From contig JAHWHA010000078.1 of the NCBI GenBank assembly GCA_019323665.1, forward strand, positions 1-7,511: DNA of 7,511 nt, read 5' to 3'. This stretch comes from Candidatus Woesearchaeota archaeon (GTDB lineage: Archaea; Nanobdellota; Nanobdellia; Woesearchaeales; JAGVZT01). The position numbers and the translations under genes are program-made. Positions 1-6,515 of this stretch are shown here, one piece after another (the stretch's first letter is position 1; each line of letters begins with the position of its first letter). The notes under the pieces are model-generated. The model ran no database searches. It was given only the letters and a program-made list of their open reading frames with translations, and was not told the origin of the DNA.

Positions 1-63
1 CGAAGAGAATTTATTAATAAGTCAATCATTGCAGCAGCAGGACTAGCTATTGGGGCTAGGGCA
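1..63 (+). other. Tat-like signal peptide coding segment of the radical SAM gene
   Basis: The 21 codons before the TTG at 64 contain no stop and read R-R-E-F-I-N-K, then a run rich in Ile, Ala, Gly and Leu, then G-A-R-A. This order (twin arginine, Phe at +2 after the arginine pair, Lys before the h-region, weakly hydrophobic Ala/Gly-rich core, AxA) matches Tat signals, which export folded and cofactor-loaded proteins. The residue before RR and the initiator are outside the window. Whether the signal is cleaved or stays as an anchor cannot be decided here. Confidence 0.75.
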
Positions 64-1140
64 TTGAATGATTTGTTTCTGGCAAATCCGGCAAAACTCT
101 TCCAGTTTGGCAGAGAACCTGGTAATGAAGAATTTATTAAGGAAGCCTATTACTATCAGAACAGAGGAAGCGCTGTACAGTGTCTACTCTGTCCGAAAGA
201 GTGTACACTAAGCAACAACACAAGAAGCATCTGCAGGGCACGCTATAACAAAGACGGAATTTTGTACACATTAGCATATGCAAACCCATGCTCAATGCAT
301 GTAGACCCTATAGAGAAAAAACCTTTATACCATTACATGCCCACAACAACCTCATTCTCAATTGCCACTGGCGGATGCAATTTCACGTGCTTAAATTGCC
401 AGAACTGGGAAATCTCACAATCAAACCCAGACGAGCTTGAGACAATAGAAGTTAAGCCAGAGGCTGTTGTTGAAGCAGCACAGAGAGCAAACTGCAAAAC
501 CATTGCTTACACTTATTCTGAACCAAGCATATTTTATGAATATATGCTTGACACCAGCAGGCTGGCGGCAGAGCAAGGGATTAAGAATTTGTGGATAACC
601 AACGGCTACCTCAATGAAAAGCCATTCCGAGAGTTTTCAAAATACCTGGGAGCAGCGAATGTTGATTTGAAGGGATTTGATGACAACTTCTATATCAAGG
701 TGTGCTCTGGGACACGTGACCCTGTATTAAATACCTTGAAAATCCTCAAAGAACAAAAAAACTGGTTTGAGGTTACGCATCTGATGATTCCAACACTCAA
801 TGAAGACATGGACAAGTTAAGAGAGATGGCAAAATGGATATATAAAAACCTTGGTACAGATTACCCATTGCATTTCTCAAGGTTCAGCCCAGCATACAAA
901 TTAACACATTTGCCTGCAACTCCTGTAAAACTGCTTGAAGCGGGAAGAAAGATTGCAGTAGAAGAGGGCATCAAATATGTGTATATCGGCAATGTGCCTG
1001 GCCATGAGGCTCAGAACACATACTGCCCAAATTGCGGAAAGATTGTAGTCAAAAGAGAAGGTTACGCAGTGGGTTTGACAAATCTTAATAACAGTGCATG
1101 CGTAAATTGTGGTGAAAGTATTGCAGGGATCTGGTCTTAG
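1..1140 (+). CDS. amrS: AmmeMemoRadiSam radical SAM enzyme (AmrS-like) with Tat-type signal, 5' partial
   Basis: Radical SAM protein related to pyruvate-formate-lyase activases, the third member of the AmmeMemoRadiSam trio; the substrate of this family is not established. The frame is open to base 1, so the true start lies left of the window. A TTG at 64 is only an internal codon. Counting from the first visible codon (379 residues): twin-arginine motif RREFINK at 1-7, hydrophobic stretch 8-19, possible cleavage after ARA at 19-21; N-terminal cysteine group C61/C64/C68/C78; radical SAM CNFTCLNC at 126-133, followed by QNWEIS, a family hallmark; C-terminal zinc-ribbon-like pairs C342/C345 and C367/C370. 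The residue before the third cluster cysteine is Asn, where radical SAM enzymes usually carry an aromatic. The stop is 14 nt from the converging metallopeptidase gene. The family call is strong; export through Tat is inferred from the signal. Confidence 0.93.
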   Translation, partial: RREFINKSIIAAAGLAIGARALNDLFLANPAKLFQFGREPGNEEFIKEAYYYQNRGSAVQCLLCPKECTLSNNTRSICRARYNKDGILYTLAYANPCSMHVDPIEKKPLYHYMPTTTSFSIATGGCNFTCLNCQNWEISQSNPDELETIEVKPEAVVEAAQRANCKTIAYTYSEPSIFYEYMLDTSRLAAEQGIKNLWITNGYLNEKPFREFSKYLGAANVDLKGFDDNFYIKVCSGTRDPVLNTLKILKEQKNWFEVTHLMIPTLNEDMDKLREMAKWIYKNLGTDYPLHFSRFSPAYKLTHLPATPVKLLEAGRKIAVEEGIKYVYIGNVPGHEAQNTYCPNCGKIVVKREGYAVGLTNLNNSACVNCGESIAGIWS

Positions 1141-1154
1141 CTGTACTAGCTGCT

Positions 1155-1820
1155 TTACTGATACTTTGTCTCAAACCCAAGCTCCTGTATAGTCCTCTGC
1201 CTCACCCAAGATTCACTCATGTGAGGGTACTGAAGATGCAGTATCTCATGTTTCTTGACCTCAACGAAGTCTAAGCCATGCAGCGAATCCAGAATCTTGA
1301 TCACATTGGTGCCAAGATATGCAACCCCCAAAACACCGTTGCCAAGCTCAGACTGGGGAACACGCATAATTGTTATCCAGTCAGGCGTGAAGATGTAATA
1401 GTCTGCCTTCTTGATCTCAGGCCTCTGATCAACATAATAATATACAACTGCTTTCTTCTCCTCTTCTTCTGACAGCAATTCATAATGTTTCTTTGATTTA
1501 TCAGACAACTGTTCTTGCTCCAGTCTATCTTTTTCAAGCCTTTCTGCCACAGACCAAATATCTCTGACTTTATCAGAGAGAAGCTCCTCAAGATTGACAC
1601 TTGCTCTTTCAGCTGAAAACTCTGCCTCCTGCTCCCATTTCTCAATAAAACTAGAACAACTATCTGCTTGAAAAATCTCAATCCCGGAAACAAAATAACT
1701 TGGATTCCAGCTTAGAAAAAAATCACGGATAATTGAGCTAACAAGCTCCTGAGTGTTAGTTGGTTTTTTAACTATCTCTATCAATTCAAGCTTATGCGAA
1801 TTTGGATTCAAACCAGCCAT
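1155..1820 (-). CDS. Putative zincin-type metallopeptidase (HExxH), family not identified
   Basis: Hypothetical protein of 221 residues from the ATG at 1820; a TTG at 1838 would add six residues. The ATG is preferred because a TATA-like element is centred about 27 nt upstream, which would put transcription start at the ATG. The C-terminal motif HEILHLQYPHMSE (numbered from the ATG: H191, E192, H195, then H200 and E203) is a zinc-metallopeptidase signature. H200 or E203 is the likely third metal ligand. Residues about 60-125 are highly charged, Glu/Lys rich, and probably helical or coiled-coil. There is no signal peptide or membrane helix, so it is probably cytosolic. It sits between the radical SAM and Memo-AMMECR1 genes on the opposite strand, with a 14-nt convergent gap to the former. 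The substrate is unknown; a link to the neighbouring system is only positional. Confidence 0.8.
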   Translation of the reverse strand: MAGLNPNSHKLELIEIVKKPTNTQELVSSIIRDFFLSWNPSYFVSGIEIFQADSCSSFIEKWEQEAEFSAERASVNLEELLSDKVRDIWSVAERLEKDRLEQEQLSDKSKKHYELLSEEEEKKAVVYYYVDQRPEIKKADYYIFTPDWITIMRVPQSELGNGVLGVAYLGTNVIKILDSLHGLDFVEVKKHEILHLQYPHMSESWVRQRTIQELGFETKYQ

Positions 1821-1843
1821 TCCAGTCTTGAAAACCAATATTG

Positions 1844-1853
1844 TTTAAAAAGC
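1844..1853 (-). promoter_or_regulatory. Archaeal BRE/TATA-like promoter for the metallopeptidase gene
   Basis: Read on the minus strand the segment is GCTTTTTAAA. Its TTTTTAAA core (1851-1844) is centred about 27 nt upstream of the A of the ATG at 1820, the normal archaeal TATA-to-start distance for a leaderless mRNA. No Shine-Dalgarno sequence precedes the ATG. Confidence 0.5.
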
Positions 1854-1872
1854 TTTAGCTAAATAAATCGCA

Positions 1873-1883
1873 AAAAATATAAG
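1873..1883 (+). promoter_or_regulatory. Archaeal BRE/TATA-like promoter for the Memo-AMMECR1 gene
   Basis: The segment AAAAATATAAG, preceded by GC, resembles an A-rich BRE followed by a TATA box. Its centre is about 28 nt upstream of the ATG at 1908, so the transcript would be leaderless or nearly so. Together with the element at 1844-1853 on the other strand it forms a compact divergent promoter region. Confidence 0.5.
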
Positions 1884-1895
1884 CAAAATTTGCTT
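1881..1895 (+). repeat. Perfect 7-bp inverted repeat between TATA box and start codon
   Basis: AAGCAAA at 1881-1887 and TTTGCTT at 1889-1895 are exact inverted copies around one central base. The repeat begins at the edge of the TATA-like element and ends about 12 nt before the ATG at 1908. That is where an archaeal repressor would block transcription initiation. In AT-rich DNA such a repeat can occur by chance, so the operator role is tentative. Confidence 0.4.
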
Positions 1896-1907
1896 ATTCG
1901 GAAATTC

Positions 1908-3404
1908 ATGGCAAGAAAAACAAAAACCTCAGATATAATCATAATTAAAAGGAAAACCCTCCGGACTTTGGCAATAACAATAATGATCATTGGAGTGATT
2001 ACAGTTCTAATAGCTAACTCTCAAGATGAGGGAACTAAGGCTCAGAAATCAAAAGTGATAAGAGAGCCAGCAGTCGCAGGCACCTGGTATCCAAGCTCAG
2101 CAGAAGAGATGGAAGCACAGTTAAACCAATTCTATGCAAACGCACAACAAGAGACATTGCCAGGCGAATTAAAAGCATTGGTTGTTCCGCATGCAGGCTA
2201 TATCTATTCAGGGCAGGTGGCCGCAAACGGCTTTAATTTAGTTAATGAAAATATTGAAACAGTCATAATTCTAGCACCTGCACACAGAGTGCCTTTCAAA
2301 GGTGTTTCAACACCAAATGCCACTCACTACAAAACACCGCTTGGAGAGATCCCAATAAGCGAAAAGGCATTTGAGATGCTTGAAAACGAGCAACTTATAG
2401 TCTCAATACCAGAAGCCCATTTACAGGAACATGCAATAGAAGCAGAGCTGCCTTTGCTTCAACATAAGCTCAATGATTTTGAGATTATTCCCCTGCTTGT
2501 GGGTGATGCTGATCCGGAGCAGCTTGCACAAGTGGTTTTGAAATACCTTGATGATAAAACACTAATAGTTGTAAGCACTGACCTCAGCCACTATTATCCA
2601 TATGGTAAAGCAGTAAATATTGACAAAAACTGCATTGATGCAATTCCGGCACTGAATTTTGAAGCCATGGAGCCATGTGAGGCATGCGGTAAAAAACCCG
2701 CTTTAGCACTTATGCATATTGCACAGACTAAAGGCTGGAAAGGCAAGCTTATTGACTATAAAAACAGTGGAGACACAGCTGGCGAGAAAAGCGCAGTAGT
2801 TGGCTATGCATCAATCGCATTCCATGAAGAAGGCATATCAGAAGAGGCAAAGCAAATTCTATTGGATATTGCCAGGACTACTATAGAAAACCATCTTAGC
2901 GGGAAAGAGCTTCCAAAGCTAACACCAGGTGAATATCCAGAGTCAATTAAAAAGGTGCAAGGCTGCTTTGTAACCCTCAATAAAGGCGAGGAGCAGGCAT
3001 TAAGAGGGTGTATTGGCCACATATTACCACAGACAGAGCTTTACAACTGTGTGCAGCAAAATGCAGTAAGTGCAGCTGTAAATGACCGCAGATTCCAGCC
3101 AGTGCAGTATTCTGAATTAGATGATATTGAGATTGAGATTAGTGTGCTGAGTGTGCCAAAGCTGGTGGAGTTTAGTACACCGCCAGAGCTGCTTGACAAA
3201 CTGACACCACTCAAAGATGGGGTTGTGATTGAATACAATGGCCGAACAAGCACATATCTCCCCCAGGTTTGGGAACAGCTCCCAATCAAAGAAGACTTCT
3301 TGTCAAGACTCTGCCAAAAACAGGGCTCGCCATCAGATTGCTATGCAAGGCAGGGTGTTAAGATTTATTCATATCAGGCAGAGGTTTTTGCTGAGAGTAA
3401 ATAA
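1908..3404 (+). CDS. Memo-AMMECR1 fusion (AmmeMemoRadiSam proteins B+A) with N-terminal membrane segment
   Basis: Fusion of a Memo-family domain (about 51-305 from the ATG) with an AMMECR1 domain (about 310-498); it partners AmrS in the AmmeMemoRadiSam system, whose chemistry is unsettled. Memo is structurally related to extradiol-dioxygenase-type enzymes. Metal-site residues are kept: H95 in VVPHAGY, H126 in LAPAH, D225 and H228 in STDLSH, and C260 in CEACG, corresponding to the His/His/Cys site of human MEMO1. The AMMECR1 hallmark LRGCIG lies at 365-370. Residues 20-36 are a single hydrophobic helix preceded by Lys/Arg (KRKTLR), which predicts N-terminus inside and both domains outside, as an anchor or uncleaved signal. 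A TTG at 1890 would add six residues but lies upstream of the probable transcription start. The stop is 3 nt from the stop of the converging membrane gene. Domain calls are strong; export is inferred. Confidence 0.93.
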   Translation: MARKTKTSDIIIIKRKTLRTLAITIMIIGVITVLIANSQDEGTKAQKSKVIREPAVAGTWYPSSAEEMEAQLNQFYANAQQETLPGELKALVVPHAGYIYSGQVAANGFNLVNENIETVIILAPAHRVPFKGVSTPNATHYKTPLGEIPISEKAFEMLENEQLIVSIPEAHLQEHAIEAELPLLQHKLNDFEIIPLLVGDADPEQLAQVVLKYLDDKTLIVVSTDLSHYYPYGKAVNIDKNCIDAIPALNFEAMEPCEACGKKPALALMHIAQTKGWKGKLIDYKNSGDTAGEKSAVVGYASIAFHEEGISEEAKQILLDIARTTIENHLSGKELPKLTPGEYPESIKKVQGCFVTLNKGEEQALRGCIGHILPQTELYNCVQQNAVSAAVNDRRFQPVQYSELDDIEIEISVLSVPKLVEFSTPPELLDKLTPLKDGVVIEYNGRTSTYLPQVWEQLPIKEDFLSRLCQKQGSPSDCYARQGVKIYSYQAEVFAESK

Positions 3405-3407
3405 ACT

Positions 3408-5549
3408 TTAATTTCTTACAGTAATTAGCACACCAGTTAGTAAATTTAATCCAGCAACTGCAGCACAAGACCAAACAACACCAACGAGGGGAAGCACAAA
3501 CGCAGTAACAACAAGAGCTCCAACACTCGCCCCGATCAAATCAGCACTATACAAAGAAGCAGCAGTCCTTGACACGCCTTTGAAATCCAACTTTGAAGCC
3601 AAGGGAAACTCCATACCAACCAAAAAAGCCAAGACAAATACAAGCAATGGCATAAAAAACCATGCAGCAATCTTAAGCAATAACAAGTTTTCAATCCTGC
3701 TGAATAATATTAAAAGAAAGGGAAGCACAATCGAGAAAACAGCAATACCAAATTCCAATATTACCATTGTCTTTTTTGACCTCACCCTAAGTTTTCTATT
3801 CATATAATAAGAGCCTGCACCTAGCCCAGCCATGAAAACACTAATAAAGATTCCAACCATATGGTACACATAACCATACAGAATCTGAAAACCAATCAGC
3901 AGCACAAACTCAAGGCTAGAGGCTGCAAAGCCAGTTGTGAATATTGCTTTCTGAACAGAATTAAGCCTTATGAAAAAGACCAAAGCAGTAAACAAAACTG
4001 CACCAAGCACCAGCCAAATATTTACTTTAAACTGGCTAATCCAATACAGAAGATGATAATAGTAACTTACTGGAACAAAATCATGATTTTGTTTTTCATT
4101 TGTATCCATTGACTCCATAACAGCATCGATTCTGTCCTGAGTAATAATCCCCTTGAGATAAGCCTCGTTGACATACTCAGTCTCAATCCCATTTCCCAAA
4201 ATCTTTTCAACAATATTATAACCAATTTCATTGTCAGAGCCAATAAAGTAATTCCTGTTGCCCGGCACAACGATAACATTACTAAAAACACTTGAAAAGG
4301 AATTATACAAAGCAGAATTAAGCCTGCTAATCTCAGCAGAATAGTAATTGGCAGGAGCACTAACACTAAAACCAGCAACACCCCCATTATTCAGAATCTG
4401 TTTGAGCTCATTAAAAAATTCCACAGTGTATAATCTGTTGAGCTGCGCAGTGCTTGGGTCAGGCAAGTCAATGACAACAACGTCATACTTATCAGCAGTT
4501 TGCCTAACAAACAGCTTTGAGTCCATATTGATAATATGGATTCTGCTATCATCAAGACTCGATGTAAACTGCTTGCCCGTTTCAATAATCTCTGGGTCAA
4601 TCTCAACATAGTCTAGCTTTTCCACATCATATTTCAATATCTCATCTAATGTGCCTGATATGCCCCCGCTTATCAACAGCACATTTCTTGGATTATCATG
4701 CTGGCTCATAACATAATGCACCACTTCCTCATTTGCAATAATATTTGAAGTCGCAAACAAAAACTGCCCATTCTCAAAAAAACTCAGTTCATCATACTTT
4801 TCAGTTACTACAATCCTGCCGTAGAGTGACTCCTTCTGAAAAACAATATTCTGTCCAGGAAAAAGCTTATTGCTGGTCAAAGAATCCAAATCACCCACTG
4901 CCCCAACAGCCAAACCACAAATCACAAGAGCAATCAATGAATATCCAAATAGTCTGTTTTTAAAACTGAAGGAAACATAGAGTGTTGCTACCATATTCAA
5001 TACAAAAAGCAACATAATGCTTTGAAATGGATTTAGCACACAAACCAAAACGAAGCTGAATAGCAAGCCGCCAATAATGTCACCAATATTGTCAATAAAA
5101 TACACCCAGCCAATCTGTTCTGCGTCATCTTTTTTAGAGAAAAGAGTGCATGCCAATGTGAGCAAAAACCCAGAAACAAGGCAATATGGCAGCAAAACAA
5201 AAAAAGAGAATAAGAACAAACCACCTGTTCCAATAAGCTCACCAGGCAGGAATAGTCTGTACCTCAACAGACGTATTGCTGCAATCTGGAAAAATGGCAA
5301 AATAGCAATTGTACACTGTGCAAAAATAAGTATTGAGATCTTTGATTTGATACGTACAGCAAACCTTCCCAAGTAACTTCCAATACCAGTGAGCAAAAGC
5401 CAGTTGCCAAGCACAACTCCCAGCACCAACTCATTGCCCTGAAGAACATTCAGGAACTCGCGCATCAAGATAATCTGTACAATAACAGATGATATGCCCA
5501 AAGAGGTAATTGAAACAAATAGTATTTTCTGTCTTTTTGACAACCTCAT
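3408..5549 (-). CDS. Polytopic membrane protein with spermidine-synthase-like (aminopropyltransferase-fold) domain
   Basis: Member of the membrane-fused spermidine synthase-like group, 713 residues; no activity can be assigned. About seven helices (within 10-218) precede a SAM-binding Rossmann domain (about 235-445), and about seven more follow (509-709). Domain motifs: VLLISGGISGTL at 290-301 replaces the usual GGGDGG loop (Asp to Ile); E316 in YVEIDP, the ribose-binding acid, is kept; DLPDP at 361-365 keeps both aspartates of the DSSDP-type active site. The YHE-type substrate motif reads VVHY at 276-279. Positive charges fall at the N-terminus (MRLSKRQK), after helices 2, 4 and 6, and in loops 528-534, 584-593 and 653-661. 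This places both termini inside and the catalytic domain outside. The ATG at 5549 is supported by a TATA-like element 25 nt upstream and lies 39 nt downstream of the porB stop. A canonical cytosolic SpeE is unlikely. Confidence 0.85.
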   Translation of the reverse strand: MRLSKRQKILFVSITSLGISSVIVQIILMREFLNVLQGNELVLGVVLGNWLLLTGIGSYLGRFAVRIKSKISILIFAQCTIAILPFFQIAAIRLLRYRLFLPGELIGTGGLFLFSFFVLLPYCLVSGFLLTLACTLFSKKDDAEQIGWVYFIDNIGDIIGGLLFSFVLVCVLNPFQSIMLLFVLNMVATLYVSFSFKNRLFGYSLIALVICGLAVGAVGDLDSLTSNKLFPGQNIVFQKESLYGRIVVTEKYDELSFFENGQFLFATSNIIANEEVVHYVMSQHDNPRNVLLISGGISGTLDEILKYDVEKLDYVEIDPEIIETGKQFTSSLDDSRIHIINMDSKLFVRQTADKYDVVVIDLPDPSTAQLNRLYTVEFFNELKQILNNGGVAGFSVSAPANYYSAEISRLNSALYNSFSSVFSNVIVVPGNRNYFIGSDNEIGYNIVEKILGNGIETEYVNEAYLKGIITQDRIDAVMESMDTNEKQNHDFVPVSYYYHLLYWISQFKVNIWLVLGAVLFTALVFFIRLNSVQKAIFTTGFAASSLEFVLLIGFQILYGYVYHMVGIFISVFMAGLGAGSYYMNRKLRVRSKKTMVILEFGIAVFSIVLPFLLILFSRIENLLLLKIAAWFFMPLLVFVLAFLVGMEFPLASKLDFKGVSRTAASLYSADLIGASVGALVVTAFVLPLVGVVWSCAAVAGLNLLTGVLITVRN

Positions 5550-5569
5550 AAAATAAATATAGTTCTTAG

Positions 5570-5580
5570 AATATAAAAAA
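5570..5580 (-). promoter_or_regulatory. TATA-like promoter of the membrane aminopropyltransferase-like gene
   Basis: On the minus strand the segment reads TTTTTTATATT. TTTATATT is close to the archaeal TATA consensus and is centred about 25 nt upstream of the ATG at 5549, consistent with a leaderless transcript separate from porAB. No Shine-Dalgarno sequence is seen before the ATG. Confidence 0.55.
5575..5580 (-). terminator. Possible oligo-T terminator of the por operon
   Basis: Six consecutive T on the coding strand begin 9 nt after the porB stop codon, without a stem-loop. Archaeal polymerase can terminate on T-runs of this kind. The same bases form the upstream half of the next gene's TATA box, so the call is tentative. 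Confidence 0.35.
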
Positions 5581-5588
5581 CTTGGTAT

Positions 5589-6515
5589 CTAAGCAGCACT
5601 GCACCGCTTCTTCAGCTCTTCCCATTCCTTATCAACATGCTCCTGGATCTTCTTCAACATATCCTCATTCCCAGGCCTAAACAAATGGGCAAAGCGCCTC
5701 TGCGGCTTAAGCCAGTCAGTCACAGGCACCTTTCTCTCGCCAGGATCATAGTTCAATTTCCATTGACCGTTCTCAATCTCATCCAAAGGCCAGAAACAGA
5801 TATCTGTGGCAAGCTTGGCAATCTTGACAGTCTCCCAATAGGGGAACACCCAGCCAGCTGTGCAGGGCGTTAAAATATTCATAAAACTTGGGCCTAGAGT
5901 CTCAAAAGCCTTGGTTGCTTTCATTATGGTATCATTATAATTATGGATAGAAGCCTGGCAGACATACGGGATATTATGGGCAGCTACCACCTTGGTTAAA
6001 TCTTTTTTAAACTCCTGCTTGCCTTGTCTAACCTGACCAGCAGGGTCAGTTTTAGTTGATGCACCAAATGGAGTTGCAGAGCTTCTTTGAATCCCAGTGT
6101 TCATGTAAGCCTCATTGTCATAGCACACATAAAACACATTATGACCGCGCTCAAGAGTCCCAGAAAGACTTTGCAGGCCAATGTCATAAGTGCCTCCATC
6201 TCCACCAAATGCCACAAACTTCACATCTTTCTCTGCCTTGCCCTGTTTTGCCAGAACCCTATGAGCAGTCTCAACACCTGACATAGTTGCAGCAACATTC
6301 TCAAATGCATTATGAATCCATGGCACTTTCCAAGAGGTGTAAGGATAAATGGTTGTGCAAACCTCCAAGCAGCCAGTGGCAGTGCCAACAACAACAGGCT
6401 TATCCGTACCCAAAAGAATCTGCCTAATTCCAATAGGCACTCCGCAGCCAATGCACATCCTGTGGCCAGAAGCTAGCCTTTCGGGCCTTTTTGAGAGCTC
6501 TTTGAGATTTGCCAT
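5589..6515 (-). CDS. porB: Pyruvate:ferredoxin oxidoreductase, beta subunit
   Basis: Beta subunit, 308 residues, binding thiamine pyrophosphate and one [4Fe-4S] cluster. With the other subunits it converts pyruvate, CoA and ferredoxin to acetyl-CoA, CO2 and reduced ferredoxin in the cytoplasm. Numbered from the ATG, cluster cysteines are C21 and C24 (CIGCG), C49 (ATGCLEV) and C218 (TPCTAGW); the 25-residue step from the second to the third equals that in characterised enzymes. The TPP motif begins GGDGG at 105-109 and continues through YDNEAYMNTG at 132-141. Start: GTG (6518) and ATG (6515) are adjacent in GTGATG; the ATG is chosen because GGGGTGA lies 7 nt before it, and it overlaps the porA stop by one base. 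An additional cysteine, C53, follows the third ligand. Gamma and delta subunits are not in view. Another 2-oxoacid substrate such as 2-ketoisovalerate cannot be excluded. Confidence 0.95.
   Translation of the reverse strand: MANLKELSKRPERLASGHRMCIGCGVPIGIRQILLGTDKPVVVGTATGCLEVCTTIYPYTSWKVPWIHNAFENVAATMSGVETAHRVLAKQGKAEKDVKFVAFGGDGGTYDIGLQSLSGTLERGHNVFYVCYDNEAYMNTGIQRSSATPFGASTKTDPAGQVRQGKQEFKKDLTKVVAAHNIPYVCQASIHNYNDTIMKATKAFETLGPSFMNILTPCTAGWVFPYWETVKIAKLATDICFWPLDEIENGQWKLNYDPGERKVPVTDWLKPQRRFAHLFRPGNEDMLKKIQEHVDKEWEELKKRCSAA

Noticed and set aside
64..66. TTG as the start of the radical SAM gene
   Set aside because: The frame is open upstream to base 1 and encodes a convincing Tat signal; TTG 64 is an internal Leu codon.
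1373..1693. 106-codon open frame on the minus strand
   Set aside because: It lies inside the metallopeptidase gene in another frame; the composition is Arg/Leu/Ser-skewed with no recognisable motif, as expected of a shadow frame.
4067..4387. 106-codon Leu-rich frame on the minus strand, looking like a membrane protein
   Set aside because: Shadow of the 713-residue membrane gene on the same strand; its hydrophobicity comes from frame-shifted reading of that gene.
3408..5549. Major-facilitator transporter or ordinary spermidine synthase
   Set aside because: A central Rossmann domain with YVEIDP and DLPDP motifs splits the helices, so it is not a simple transporter. The altered GGGDGG and YHE motifs and the 14 helices rule out an ordinary cytosolic SpeE call.
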